64,000 bases of DNA from Streptomyces sp. NBC_00285 (lineage in GTDB: Bacteria; Actinomycetota; Actinomycetes; Streptomycetales; Streptomycetaceae): the NCBI RefSeq assembly GCF_036174265.1, contig NZ_CP108055.1:1426001-1490000 (forward strand). The letters run 5' to 3'. The translations under genes were made by a program, and so were the position numbers. Positions 16,185 to 25,243 of the stretch are shown here, piece by piece (position 1 is the first letter of the stretch; every line of letters starts with the position of its first letter). Under the pieces are notes generated by a model. It searched no databases, was not told where the DNA came from, and saw only the letters and a list, made by a program, of their open reading frames with translations.

Positions 16185-17429
16185 GTGGCGCGGCACACGG
16201 CTCGGGATCTTCGCAGCGAGAACCGCTTCACGGTTCTGCAGGCCATGTTCGAACTGGGGCCGTCCACCCGCCAGGAACTCGCCCGGCACACGGGACTCAG
16301 TCCGGCGACCGTGGCGACGCTGGTCACCGAGTTCCTGTCCGAGGGGGTCCTGCGGATCTCGGACGTGGAACGCAACACTGGGGGCCGGCCGCAGGAGCGG
16401 CTCGCCATCGACCCGGAGCGCGGCCGCGTCGTCGGCGTCGACGTGGCCGAGACCTACGTCGACGCCACGCTGTACGACCTCGCGCTGGGCGTGGTCGGTC
16501 ACGGCGAGGTCGCGCTGGACGAGGAGGAGAACGATCCCGCCTACGTGATCGGCGGGATCGTTCGCGCCGTCGGGGCCGCGGTCGGAGTCGGCGGCCTCGA
16601 CCGGGAGCGCGTCATCGGCGTCGGGGTCAGCATGCCGGGGCACGTACATCCGGACGCCGGCGTCTCGGTCTTCGCACCCAACTGGGACTGGCACGACGTC
16701 CCCGTCGAGAAGATGCTGGAGAAGGTCCTCCCGGTCCCGGTGTACGTCGACAACCCGCTCAAGGCGGTCGCCCTGTCCGAGATGTGGTTCGGCGTCGGGC
16801 GCGTCGTGGACAGCATGGCCGTCATCAACCTCGGCACGGGCGTCGGCGCCGGTATCGCCATCGACGGGGCGCTGATCCGCGGCGCCACCAACAACGCCGG
16901 TGAGTGGGGTCACACGCTGCTGCGGTTGGACGGCAGACAGTGCCGCTGCGGTCGGCGCGGCTGCGTCGAGGCGTACGTCGGCGCCCCCGGCCTGCGCACC
17001 ACGCTCGTCGAGATCCACCCGGAGCACCCCACGCTCCGGCGGTCCGGGCAGCGCGACTTCGTGGTGGCGGTCGCCGACGGCCTCGCCACGGGCGATCCGG
17101 CGCTGGCCGCGTTGGTCCTGCGGACCTCGCGTTACCTCGCCGCGGCGCTCGGCGACCTGGTCAACCTGCTCAACATCCCCTGTGTGACCCTCACCGGCTG
17201 GGCCTCGGAGGCCCTGGCCGAATGGCTCGTGCCCGCCGTGCGCGAGGAACTTCCCCGGCATGTCATGCCCGGCTCCCTGCGGGGACTCACCGTGGAGCCC
17301 TCCCAGGTCCCGGGCAACGCCGTCGCCCTCGGCATGGCGGCCTTCACGCTGCAGCAGTTCCTCGACCGGCTCGGCCTGGCCGGGCCGGTCGGAACCCGGC
17401 CCCGGCAGGACCCGGTACACGTCCACTGA
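16185..17429 (+). CDS. ROK-family transcriptional regulator
   Basis: 414 residues. An N-terminal winged helix (TRQELARHTGLSPATVATLV, about residues 28-47, and a wing region L-R-I-S-D-V-E) precedes a ROK sugar-kinase-like domain with the ATP/sugar motif GTGVGAGIAIDG and the zinc-binding signature CRCGRRGCVEAYVG. ROK proteins with this layout are mostly sugar-responsive repressors; some keep kinase activity. The start is GTG with GAGGGAG just upstream, 9 nt after the GH35 stop, so it is the last gene of the transporter operon and probably controls it. The candidate operator is at 10399-10413. It converges with ung. Confidence 0.92.
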   Translation: MARHTARDLRSENRFTVLQAMFELGPSTRQELARHTGLSPATVATLVTEFLSEGVLRISDVERNTGGRPQERLAIDPERGRVVGVDVAETYVDATLYDLALGVVGHGEVALDEEENDPAYVIGGIVRAVGAAVGVGGLDRERVIGVGVSMPGHVHPDAGVSVFAPNWDWHDVPVEKMLEKVLPVPVYVDNPLKAVALSEMWFGVGRVVDSMAVINLGTGVGAGIAIDGALIRGATNNAGEWGHTLLRLDGRQCRCGRRGCVEAYVGAPGLRTTLVEIHPEHPTLRRSGQRDFVVAVADGLATGDPALAALVLRTSRYLAAALGDLVNLLNIPCVTLTGWASEALAEWLVPAVREELPRHVMPGSLRGLTVEPSQVPGNAVALGMAAFTLQQFLDRLGLAGPVGTRPRQDPVHVH

Positions 17430-17448
17430 CCTCTGCGGGCCCGGCGTG

Positions 17449-18126
17449 CTAGGGCAGTTGCCAGTTCACCGGCTGTGCGCCCTGCCCGACGAGCAGGTCG
17501 TTGGCCCGGCTGAACGGGCGCGAGCCGAAGAAGCCGCGGTCCGCCGACATCGGTGACGGGTGTGCCGACTCGATCGCCGGGAGGTCCCCGAGGAGGGGAC
17601 GGCAGTTGCGGGCGTCACGCCCCCACAGGATCGACACCAGCGGCTTGCCGCGCGCCGCCAACGCCCGGATGGCCTGCTCGGTGACGTCCTCCCAGCCCTG
17701 CCCGCGGTGCGCTCCGGGCTTGCGCGGGGCCGTCGTCAGCGCCCTGTTGAGCAACAGCACGCCCTGCTCGGCCCACGGGGTCAGATCGCCGTTCGACGGC
17801 CTGGGCAGCCCGAGGTCGGAGTGCATCTCCCGGAAGATGTTCTCCAGGCTCCCAGGCAGGGAACGCACCTCGGGCGCCACCGCGAAACTCAGACCGATCG
17901 CCATACCCGGCGTGGGATAGGGATCCTGACCGACGATCAGGACGCGGACGTCGTCGAAGGGCTGCTGGAAGGCTCTCAGGACGTTCGCCCCGGCGGGCAG
18001 ATAGGTCCGGCCTGCCGCTATCTCGGCCCGGAGGAAGTCCCCCATGACGGCGATGCGTTCGGCCACCGGTTCAAGAGCCTTCGCCCAGCCCGCTTCAACA
18101 AGTTCATGCAAGGGTCGTGGTGCCAC
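17449..18126 (-). CDS. ung: Uracil-DNA glycosylase, family 1
   Basis: 225 residues, standard for the family. It excises uracil from DNA in base-excision repair. Motif A is [16 protein letters not shown] (about residues 64-79; the Asp activates water), the Tyr/Phe stacking region follows, and motif B is [17 protein letters not shown] near the C-terminus with the catalytic His. LLLNRALTT carries the uracil-specifying Asn. The start is GTG. It stands alone, converging with the ROK gene 19 bp away and diverging from the kinase gene. Confidence 0.96.
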   Translation of the reverse strand: MAPRPLHELVEAGWAKALEPVAERIAVMGDFLRAEIAAGRTYLPAGANVLRAFQQPFDDVRVLIVGQDPYPTPGMAIGLSFAVAPEVRSLPGSLENIFREMHSDLGLPRPSNGDLTPWAEQGVLLLNRALTTAPRKPGAHRGQGWEDVTEQAIRALAARGKPLVSILWGRDARNCRPLLGDLPAIESAHPSPMSADRGFFGSRPFSRANDLLVGQGAQPVNWQLP

Positions 18127-18244
18127 GGCGTGTCACTCTACTGGCAGACATCGGCACGCCGCATACACGGGGAAGCGTTCGGACAAGGAGCGCCCCACGG
18201 GCGCCGGTCCTCCCTCCCACCCGGTATTCGAGAAGGAGTGGAAC

Positions 18245-19264
18245 TTGTCCCGGCCTGCGCTTTCTGCCGTGCCCGGTCCGGCCGGCCCCGGTGCCGGTGA
18301 AGGGTTCCTGGCCGTCGACTCCGGCGGCTCGGGGCTGAGGGTCGTCCTGGGCGCCCCCGGTCGGCGGCCCACGGCCACGCGGGAGTCACGGATTCCCGTG
18401 CGTACGGGACCGCGCGGCATCGATCCGGGACATCTGATGGAACAACTGGTGCCCATGGTCCGGTCGTTGTCGCCCGAGGCGGGAGTGACCGGGCTGGGCA
18501 CCGCCGTGGTCGGGGCGGCCGGTCTGGCGAGCCTGGGCGATGCGCTGCGGGCCGAGCTCCCCGGCGCGCTGGAACGGGAGTTCGGCGTCCGGACCGTCGC
18601 GCTCGCCGCGGATGCCGTGACCGCCTACGCCGGTGCTCTCGGACCACGTGCAGGGGCCGTCGTCGCCGCCGGTACCGGTCTGATCGCGATCGGCACCGAT
18701 CTGAAGTGCTGGCGTCGCGCGGACGGCTGGGGACATCTCCTGGGCGACTGCGGGAGCGGCGCGTGGATCGGGCGGGCGGGGCTCGAGGCCGCGCTGCGCG
18801 CCCACGACGGGCGGCCCGGGGGTTCGACGGCACTGCTGGCCGTGGCCGAGGAGTTGTTCGGACCGGTGCGGGAGCTGCCCGGCAAGCTCTACCCGCGTAC
18901 GGACCGGCCCGCCGTGCTCGCCTCCTTCGCGCCTCATGTGGCGGCCTGCGCCGAGGGCGACCCGGTCGCGGGCGGCATCCTGCGCCGGGCTGCCCAGCAC
19001 ATGGCCGAGTCGGTGGCCGCCGTCTGTCCGGCGGAGGGTGAGCCGTGCCTCAGCCGCACCGGTGGCCTGTTCTCGATGGGTGCCGCCCTCGTCGTACCGC
19101 TGGAGGAGGAGCTGAAGAGACTGCTGCCGCATGCCCGGCTGGTCGCCGCGGCAGGCGGGCCACTGGACGGATCGGTACAGATCGCCACAGAACTGGCGCG
19201 GGGTTCGTTCATCCTCCCGAGTGACCCGTCGATGCTGTACGTGGTGACCCCAAAGAGGGGCTGA
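18245..19264 (+). CDS. BadF/BadG-type sugar kinase (N-acetylglucosamine kinase-like)
   Basis: 339 residues. ASKHA-fold kinase: phosphate-1 motif FLAVDSGGSGLRVVLG near the N-terminus, AVVVAAGTGLIAIG as the phosphate-2 region, WGHLLGDCGSGAWIGRAGLEAALR, and SRTGGLFSMG with AAAGGPLDGSVQIA at the adenosine end. This set resembles eukaryote-type GlcNAc kinases; the substrate is not proven by sequence. TTG is taken as the start because GAAGGAGTG lies 5-6 nt upstream; the frame open from 18044 overlaps the ung coding region on the other strand. It is divergent from ung and followed by a CbiX-like gene. Confidence 0.82.
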   Translation: MSRPALSAVPGPAGPGAGEGFLAVDSGGSGLRVVLGAPGRRPTATRESRIPVRTGPRGIDPGHLMEQLVPMVRSLSPEAGVTGLGTAVVGAAGLASLGDALRAELPGALEREFGVRTVALAADAVTAYAGALGPRAGAVVAAGTGLIAIGTDLKCWRRADGWGHLLGDCGSGAWIGRAGLEAALRAHDGRPGGSTALLAVAEELFGPVRELPGKLYPRTDRPAVLASFAPHVAACAEGDPVAGGILRRAAQHMAESVAAVCPAEGEPCLSRTGGLFSMGAALVVPLEEELKRLLPHARLVAAAGGPLDGSVQIATELARGSFILPSDPSMLYVVTPKRG

Positions 19265-19359
19265 AGCGGACGTAACTCATCAGACAAAACCGGACGGATA
19301 CCGCTCACCTGCACCCTCCCCGAACAGGGGAGCCCCGGAAACCAGTAACATGCCTCGCC

Positions 19360-20283
19360 ATGAGCTCCCCCACTGGGCCCGCGTCCGGCCTGCCAGTACG
19401 AATGCCGCGACCTCGCCAGCCCGGGCGGCACCGCCGACCCGAGCCTCTGGCTGCTCCCGAGGGCGCGCCCGCGCTCGTCCTCGCGGTGCCGGGCACGCCC
19501 GCGGCCGCCACGCGCAGTCTCGCCGAGGAGGTCGTGAGCATCGCCCGCTCCGAGCTCCCCGGCCTCGACGCCCGGATCGGGTATCTCGACGGGGACGACG
19601 GGGAGTTCCCCACGCTCCAGGCCATCCTCACGCATGCCGCGGAGGAGCGCACCGCCCGTTACGAGCAGGCCAGGGCCGCCGGGGCCGACGTCAAGGAGCC
19701 CGAGGGTCCCGTCGCCGTCGTCGTCCCGCTGCTCGCCGGTCCGGACAACGCGCTGCTGCGCCGGATCCGTCAGGCCGTGATGGACAGCCGGATCGCGGCC
19801 GACCTCACCGATGTGCTGGGCCCGCACCCGCTGCTCGCCGAGGCGCTGCACGTGCGGCTGTCGGAGGCCGGTCTCGCCCGCGCGGACCGTGCCCGGCTGT
19901 TCACGGTGGCGACGGCCGCGGACGGCATCGTGCTGGCCGCCGTGGGCGGCGAGGAGGCAGTGCAGGCTGCGGGGATCACCGGCATGCTGCTCGCCGCGCG
20001 CCTGGCCGTGCCGGTGATGGCCGCGGCGCTCGACCAGGACGGTTCGATCGCCTCCATCGCCGAGCAACTGCGGTCCTCCGGTTCGCAGCAGCTCGCGCTG
20101 GCGCCGTACCTGATAGGGCCGGAGATGAACCCCGCGGTGATCGAGGAGGCGGCCAAGGAGGCCGGCTGCTCCGCCGCCGAGCCGCTCGGCCCCTACCCGG
20201 CGATCGGCAAGCTCGCCCTCGCCAAGTACACGACCGCGCTGGGCATCGCCCCGCAGCAGGTGCAGGGTGCCCCGGTGCGCTGA
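19360..20283 (+). CDS. CbiX/sirohydrochlorin-chelatase-like protein
   Basis: 307 residues. After a Pro/Arg-rich start of about 35 residues there are two similar alpha/beta lobes: ALVLAVPGTPAAATRSLAEEVV, then PVAVVVPLLAGPDNALLRRIRQAV, and after residue 180 VLAAVGGEEAVQAAG ... QQLALAPYLIGPEMNPAVIEEA. The pattern of a short beta strand followed by GTPxxxTR and a later L-x-P-Y/L-L motif resembles CbiX-type chelatases, but the metal-binding His pair of true chelatases is not evident, so the function is uncertain. It has its own promoter region of 95 bp and ends at a strong terminator. Confidence 0.7.
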   Translation: MSSPTGPASGLPVRMPRPRQPGRHRRPEPLAAPEGAPALVLAVPGTPAAATRSLAEEVVSIARSELPGLDARIGYLDGDDGEFPTLQAILTHAAEERTARYEQARAAGADVKEPEGPVAVVVPLLAGPDNALLRRIRQAVMDSRIAADLTDVLGPHPLLAEALHVRLSEAGLARADRARLFTVATAADGIVLAAVGGEEAVQAAGITGMLLAARLAVPVMAAALDQDGSIASIAEQLRSSGSQQLALAPYLIGPEMNPAVIEEAAKEAGCSAAEPLGPYPAIGKLALAKYTTALGIAPQQVQGAPVR

Positions 20284-20308
20284 CCGCGCACCGCACCCGC
20301 GACGCCGA

Positions 20309-20339
20309 AAGGGCCCGCTCCACATCGGAGCGGGCCCTT
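20309..20339. terminator. Bidirectional terminator
   Basis: A 13-bp stem (AAGGGCCCGCTCC with GGAGCGGGCCCTT) and 5-nt loop between the convergent CbiX-like and lactonase genes. Confidence 0.85.
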
Positions 20340-20361
20340 CGGCATGCTGTGACGCCCTGGT

Positions 20362-21393
20362 TCAGTCGAAGATCACGCAGGACGCGGCCGGTACCTCGAT
20401 CGAGCCCCCGTAGTAGGGAAGACCCGTGTCGGGATCGACCGCGAACCAGGCCACCTCACCGGAGCGTTCGTTGGCGACGTACAGGAAGCCGCCGGACTCG
20501 GCGAGGGCGCGCGGCCAGTCGCCGCCGCAGTGGACCGTGCCGACCAGCCGCAGGGCGTCGCCCTCGACGGCGAACGTGGACAGGACGTCCTCGCCTCGCG
20601 TGGCGGTCCACACGAAACGTCCGTCGGGGGACGTGACGACGCCTGACGGGTACGCGTCGCCCGAGGGGGCGCCGGCCAGCACGTGGGCCTCGCTCAGCGG
20701 CTTCAGGGCGCCTTCTTCGGCGTCCCAGTGGCAGACGGTGACGGTGGGGGTGAGTTCGTTGAGGACGTAGGCGCGGGTTCCGTCGGGGTGGAAGGCGAGG
20801 TGGCGCGGGCCGGAGCCGGGACGCAGGGCGATCTCGCGGTGCACGTCGAGGGTGCCGTCCGTCAGCGCGCACACCCGCACCGAGTCCGTGCCGAGGTCGA
20901 CGCTGACGATCCACCGTCCGCTCGGGTCGGGCTGCACCTGGTGGGCGTGCGGACCCTGCTGGCGGGGCGTGTACGGGCCCGAGCCGATGTGCCGGAGCAC
21001 CCCGGAGGGGGCGCCCGCGAGGGTGCCGTCGGCGCGTACGGGGACGGCTGTGACGCTGCCGGAGCCGTAGTTCGCGGTCAGCACGTGCCCGGCGTGCACG
21101 GCGAGGTGGGTGGGCCCGTTTCCGTCCACCGGAACCGGCGGCCCGGCCGGCTCGGGCTTGTCACCGGTCACCCGGTACGCGGCCACCGCGCCCTCGGCCT
21201 TCTCGCTGACCGCGTACAGCATGTCCCCGTCGGCCGACAGGGCCAGGTACGACGGGTCGGGCACGCCGTTCAGGGCGCCCAATGCCTTCAGCGCGCCCGT
21301 CTGCGGGGCCACCGCGGCCATCACGATGCCGGGGCCCCCGGCCGCCGTGAACGATCCGATGTAGGCGCGTCGCCGCCCGTCGCCGTCTGCCAC
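20362..21393 (-). CDS. Lactonase-family beta-propeller (6-phosphogluconolactonase-like)
   Basis: 343 residues, GTG start with GAGGGGA before it. It is a seven-bladed propeller of the YbhE/Pgl-type lactonase family: AYIGSFTAAGGPGI at the start, DPSYLALSADGDMLYAVSE, GPTHLAVHAGHVLTANYGSGSVTAVP, GPHAHQVQPDPSGRWIVSVDLGTDSV, GPRHLAFHPDGTRAYVLNEL and GDWPRALAESGGFLYVANERSGEVA. Characterised members hydrolyse 6-phosphogluconolactone or related sugar lactones in the cytoplasm, but the family is broad. There is no signal peptide. A DasR-like palindrome lies 52-67 nt upstream of the start, so control by a GntR regulator responding to amino sugars is possible. Confidence 0.88.
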   Translation of the reverse strand: MADGDGRRRAYIGSFTAAGGPGIVMAAVAPQTGALKALGALNGVPDPSYLALSADGDMLYAVSEKAEGAVAAYRVTGDKPEPAGPPVPVDGNGPTHLAVHAGHVLTANYGSGSVTAVPVRADGTLAGAPSGVLRHIGSGPYTPRQQGPHAHQVQPDPSGRWIVSVDLGTDSVRVCALTDGTLDVHREIALRPGSGPRHLAFHPDGTRAYVLNELTPTVTVCHWDAEEGALKPLSEAHVLAGAPSGDAYPSGVVTSPDGRFVWTATRGEDVLSTFAVEGDALRLVGTVHCGGDWPRALAESGGFLYVANERSGEVAWFAVDPDTGLPYYGGSIEVPAASCVIFD

Positions 21394-21444
21394 AGTCGTC
21401 CCCTCTCGGTCTGTGCGATTCGGGGCACGGTAGCAGCGATCACC

Positions 21445-21460
21445 ACCGGTCTAGACCAAC
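21445..21460. promoter_or_regulatory. DasR-like (GntR/HutC) operator candidate
   Basis: ACCGGTCTAGACCAAC, with the perfect palindrome GGTCTAGACC at its centre, matches 13 of 16 positions of the DasR-responsive element as I recall it (ACTGGTCTAGACCAGT). It lies upstream of the lactonase gene, in the right place for a repressor. Confidence 0.6.
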
Positions 21461-21513
21461 CCTGGCCAAAAAATGCCGGTCCTTCACGGACACGGCAGGG
21501 GGGCCGGGCGGGG

Positions 21514-22983
21514 TCAGGCTCCCACCAGCGGCGAGCCGGACGGCGTCCGCAGCGGTGCCGCCAGTTCCGCGAGCGCCCGCTCCAGTCCGTGCAGATGGGC
21601 CAGCGCGGGTTCCTCGGCCGCAGGGCGCTCGGCGAACGGGAGGTCCCTGCCGGCCATGAGGGCCTCCACCGCGACCTCCACCCTCCGGCACGCGGCGGTC
21701 AGGCGGGCGTCGTGCGAGGCCTCGGGGTCGGCGGTGACCGCGACCAGACCGCGGATCTCGCGGGCGCAGTCGTCGAGCAGGGCGAGCACCCGCCGGGCGC
21801 GTCGCTTGCGGGCCGGCATCGGGTTCAGCGGGTGGACCAGCGGGGCGACCGACAGCCGGACCCTGCCGAGCAGTTGCTCCAGTTCGCGCACGCGGTCGGC
21901 AGGGTCGGCCCCCGTCCCACCGGCGAGCAGGGCCGCGGCCTCCGCGGTGCAGGCGCGGACGCAGCGCAGGGCGTGCCGGATCCAGGCGTCGGTGACGGCG
22001 TGGGTGGTGACCGGAAGCATGAACAGCACCGCCAGCAGGGCCCCGACCGCGCCGATCCCCGTCTCCGCGAGCCGCAGCGCCAGCAGCCCGGGGTCCAGGA
22101 CGCCGAGGAGGCCGTAGAGAAGCTCGGCGAGCAGGGTGACCCAGAGCATCATCCAGGTGTAGGAGACGGCGGCCGTGTAGAAGATGCCGAAGACGCAGAC
22201 GGCGACCAGGACGGCCGTGGGCGTCGGCGTTCCCCGCAGCGGTACGGCGACGAGCAGGCCCAGTCCGATGCCGATCACCGTGCCGAGTATGCGGCGGAAG
22301 CCACGCACCAGGGTCTCGCCGCGGGAGGCGGTGTTCACGAAGATCCACCAGGTGGCGCCGACGGCCCAGTACCAGCGCTGGCCGGAGATCAGCTGGCCGA
22401 CGACGAGGGCGAAGCCCGCGCCGGCCGTGGCCTGGATCGCCTGGCGGGTCGTCACGCGGGCGAGGCCGACGCCGCCAGGCGGTGCGGGGACGGGGGCCGG
22501 GGGCAGCCGGCGTTCGTAGCACCACAGGCCGAAGCGGACCGCGGCGACGGTGAGCAGGGACAGCAGGACGGCGGCGTACAGCTCGGGCAGATCGCCGGCG
22601 GTCGCGTGCAGGAACTGCGCCACGAAGAACGTCATGAACGCGAAGATGCCGAGGCTGTGCCCGCGTGGGCCCCAGCGCCGTGCGTATCCGCCCGCACCGA
22701 CCACGGCGAGGAAGGTCAGGTCGCGGGCGACGGGGTGGTCGTGGAGTGCGGCCGCCGCGGTCAGGACGGGCAGGCCGACGGCGGGCAGCAGCGCGGTGGT
22801 GACCGCCTGCCCTCGCACGGTGGCGTCCGTGACGGTGAACAGGGCGAGCATCGCGGCGAGGCCGCCGGTGACGGCACCGGTGAGCGAGTGGCCCGCGAGA
22901 CCGCACAGCATGACCGCGAGGCCGATGCCGAGCACCGCGCGCGTGGCGAAGCGCAGCCGGACCCGGCCGGGGTCCGGCGACAT
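21514..22983 (-). CDS. FUSC-family membrane protein (aromatic-acid-exporter-like)
   Basis: About 489 residues from the ATG at 22983, which has GAAGAGGG before it; the frame is open to 23043. There are two hydrophobic blocks: an N-terminal set of four or five spans (AVLGIGLAVMLCGLAGHSLTG and following) and a second FUSC-type set with the diagnostic W-Y-W-A-V-G-A-T-W-W-I-F-V, GFRRILGTVIGIGLGLLVA, and VFGIFYTAAVSYTWMML. A cytoplasmic helical C-terminus of about 130 residues ends at a Leu/Arg-rich tail. Family members such as AaeB are proton-linked exporters of aromatic carboxylic acids. It is divergent from the Lrp regulator, which may control it. Confidence 0.87.
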   Translation of the reverse strand: MSPDPGRVRLRFATRAVLGIGLAVMLCGLAGHSLTGAVTGGLAAMLALFTVTDATVRGQAVTTALLPAVGLPVLTAAAALHDHPVARDLTFLAVVGAGGYARRWGPRGHSLGIFAFMTFFVAQFLHATAGDLPELYAAVLLSLLTVAAVRFGLWCYERRLPPAPVPAPPGGVGLARVTTRQAIQATAGAGFALVVGQLISGQRWYWAVGATWWIFVNTASRGETLVRGFRRILGTVIGIGLGLLVAVPLRGTPTPTAVLVAVCVFGIFYTAAVSYTWMMLWVTLLAELLYGLLGVLDPGLLALRLAETGIGAVGALLAVLFMLPVTTHAVTDAWIRHALRCVRACTAEAAALLAGGTGADPADRVRELEQLLGRVRLSVAPLVHPLNPMPARKRRARRVLALLDDCAREIRGLVAVTADPEASHDARLTAACRRVEVAVEALMAGRDLPFAERPAAEEPALAHLHGLERALAELAAPLRTPSGSPLVGA

Positions 22984-23210
22984 GAACACCCTCTTCAGCA
23001 CGTACCGCCCCTTGAAACCCTCGGCCGCCCCGGACACCGGCACGGAAAAGGCGCCGCGGGGGTCCGCAGCGCCATTGACGGGCTCATTGCAGCACCCTCA
23101 CCACTGTCGGCTCAAGCCAGGCCGAATATGCTGGGCCATTGGCACAGTGGAAGCGGTTCCGGGGTGTCCGGCGACGGGCCAACGGACCATGCACGAGGAG
23201 GCCGTACGCC

Positions 23211-23687
23211 ATGGCCGTGGACGAGCTCGACACCCGGATCCTGCGGTTGCTGCTGGAGCGGCCGCGTACGAGCGTGCGCGAGTACGCCCGACTCCTCGGG
23301 GTCGCGCGCGGGACGCTGCAGGCGCGGCTCGACCGTCTGGAGCGGGACCGTGTGATCACCGGCACGGGGCCCTCGCTGTCGCCTGCCGCACTCGGTCATC
23401 CGGTACTCGCCTTCGTGCACATCGAGGTCACCCAGGGGCGGATCGACGACGTGGGGAACGCACTGGCCGCCGTACCGGAGATCATCGAGGCGTTCTCGAT
23501 CGCGGGCGGCGGAGATCTGCTGACGCGGGTCGTGGCGCGGGACAACGGGCATCTGGAGGACGTCATCCAGAAGGTGATCAGCCTGCCGGGAGTGGTGCGG
23601 ACCCGCACCGAGGTGGCACTGCGGGAGCGGGTCGCGCACCGGCTGCTGCCGCTGGTGGAGGCGGTGGGGCGCGCCACCCGGAACTGA
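23211..23687 (+). CDS. Lrp/AsnC-family transcriptional regulator
   Basis: 158 residues. N-terminal helix-turn-helix DELDTRILRLLLERPRTSVREYARLLGVARGTLQARLDRL (residues 4-43), then a RAM/AsnC effector domain (LGHPVLAFVHIEVTQGRIDDV ... AFSIAGGGDLLTRVVARDNGHLEDVIQKVISLPGVVRTRTEVAL). Such proteins form octamers and usually sense amino acids. The ATG at 23211 has GAGGAGG at 23195-23201. Divergent from the FUSC exporter gene with about 230 bp between, so regulation of that exporter is a reasonable inference. A 7-bp hairpin follows the stop codon directly. Confidence 0.93.
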   Translation: MAVDELDTRILRLLLERPRTSVREYARLLGVARGTLQARLDRLERDRVITGTGPSLSPAALGHPVLAFVHIEVTQGRIDDVGNALAAVPEIIEAFSIAGGGDLLTRVVARDNGHLEDVIQKVISLPGVVRTRTEVALRERVAHRLLPLVEAVGRATRN

Positions 23688-23688
23688 T

Positions 23689-23706
23689 CGCCGACATCCG
23701 TCGGCG
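23689..23706. terminator. Short hairpin terminator
   Basis: CGCCGAC-ATCC-GTCGGCG starts 2 nt after the Lrp stop and lies before the convergent flavoprotein gene stop. Confidence 0.6.
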
Positions 23707-23726
23707 CACCCCACTCACGCCTTGTC

Positions 23727-25142
23727 CTACGGCCGCGCCCCGTGCGTCGGCCTCGGTGCGGGCTGGATGTTCTGGTTGAGGCGGAACACGTTGTCCGGGT
23801 CCCGGTCGGCCTTGATGCGGGCCAGACGGTCGTAGTTGCCGCCGTAGCTGGCGCGTACGCGTTCCTGGCCCTCGTCCATCATCATGTTGACGTAGGCGCC
23901 ACCGGCCGCGTACGGGTGCAGGGCGTCGAAGTAGTCGACGGTCCACCGTTTGATCAGCTCGGCGTTGGCCGGGTCGGGGTCCACGCCCACGAAGACCGAC
24001 GCCCAGTTGGCGTTGCGGTACTCCCAGGGAGTGTCCTGCCGGCCCACGTCGTGGGCGGCGCCGTCGACCGGGTACAGGTGCATGCTCGACTGCATGGTCG
24101 GCACCTCGGCGCCGAACTTGGCGTGCAGTTCGACCGCGTCGTCCGGGATGGTCTCGACGAAGTCGGCGCGCCAGTACCACTGGTGGCCGGGCGGGTACAG
24201 CCCGTCGAACATGGACTGCAGGTCGGGGTGGGGCATGACCATGGGCGCGTGCAGCAGCGGTGCGGGCAGGGCGTCGAGCAACGGGGCCATCTCACGGGCG
24301 GCGGCCTCGGGATCATCGCCCGCGTAGCACCACACCACGCCGGCCGTCTTGCGCAGCTGGATCTCCTCAGGGAACGGCGGGGCGGGCGGGACCGTGCCGT
24401 GCAGGAAGAAGCCGCCCAGCTCGCGGGGTGCGTCCAGGATGAAGTCCCGGTAGGCGGCGAGGACTTCGGCACTGGCCTCGACGGGCCAGAAGGTCGGCCC
24501 GGCGACGACCGTGCTGATCTCGTGCAGCCGGAAGAGGAACGAGGTGACGACCCCGAAGTTGCCGCCACCGCCCCGGATCGCCCAGAACAGGTCGCTGTTC
24601 TCGTCGGCGCTCGCCCGTACCCGACGGCCGTCGGCGAGGACGACGTCGGCCTCCAGGAGGTTGTCGATGGTCAGCCCGCACTTGCGGGTCAGGTGGCCGA
24701 GCCCGCCGCCGGTGGCGATGCCGCCGACGCCGGTCGTGGAGACGATGCCGCTGGGCGTGGCCAGGCCGTGCGCGTTGGTGGCGCGGTCCACCTCGCCCCA
24801 CACGCAGCCGCCCCCGACCCGCACGGTGCGGGCCTCGGGGTCGACCTGGATGTCCTTCAGGGGTGACAGGTCGGCGACCACTCCCCCGTCGACGGTGCCG
24901 AGTCCCGCGCCGTGGTGGCCGCCACCGCGCACGGCGAGCAGGAGGCCGTGGGCGCGGGCGAAGCCGATGGTGCGGGCCACCGCGTCCGCGTCGCCGCAGC
25001 GGGCGACGAGGGCGGGGCGCCGGTCGATCATGGCGTTGTAGACGGTGCGGGCCTCCTGGTAGCCGGTGTCGTCGGGTCCGATCAACTCCCCGGTGAATCC
25101 GGTCAGTTCCCGGCGTGCGGCCTGGGCGGGTGTGCTGGACAT
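23727..25142 (-). CDS. FAD-linked oxidoreductase (BBE/6-hydroxynicotine-oxidase type)
   Basis: 471 residues. PCMH-type FAD domain with the covalent-flavin motif VRGGGHHGAG (His76/His77; one of them is the usual 8-alpha-histidyl site), VGGGCVWGEVDRATNAHGLATPSG and TTGVGGIATGGGLGHLTRK; the C-terminal berberine-bridge domain ends with YGGNYDRLARIKADRDPDN. Family members oxidise sugars, alkaloids or polyketides using oxygen; the substrate here is unknown. No signal peptide is seen. ATG start with GGGGGA upstream. It is transcribed alone, on the opposite strand to the Lrp gene. Confidence 0.9.
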   Translation of the reverse strand: MSSTPAQAARRELTGFTGELIGPDDTGYQEARTVYNAMIDRRPALVARCGDADAVARTIGFARAHGLLLAVRGGGHHGAGLGTVDGGVVADLSPLKDIQVDPEARTVRVGGGCVWGEVDRATNAHGLATPSGIVSTTGVGGIATGGGLGHLTRKCGLTIDNLLEADVVLADGRRVRASADENSDLFWAIRGGGGNFGVVTSFLFRLHEISTVVAGPTFWPVEASAEVLAAYRDFILDAPRELGGFFLHGTVPPAPPFPEEIQLRKTAGVVWCYAGDDPEAAAREMAPLLDALPAPLLHAPMVMPHPDLQSMFDGLYPPGHQWYWRADFVETIPDDAVELHAKFGAEVPTMQSSMHLYPVDGAAHDVGRQDTPWEYRNANWASVFVGVDPDPANAELIKRWTVDYFDALHPYAAGGAYVNMMMDEGQERVRASYGGNYDRLARIKADRDPDNVFRLNQNIQPAPRPTHGARP

Positions 25143-25243
25143 GTGGTCCCCCGTTTTCCGAATCGGGTTGATTCGTCCGTTCTACTCGCGTCACGCGCAG
25201 GAGGACATCCGTGACCGTCACCCAGCTCGGCGCTCCGGGGTAC

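Noticed and set aside
14283..17426. A 1047-codon open frame on the minus strand across the GH35 and ROK genes
   Set aside because: It mirrors two well-supported genes, has Arg/Gly/Pro-rich composition with no motif, and arises from high GC content. The same holds for the long antisense frames at 20683-23355, 55830-58565, 28587-30494 and 41482-43737.
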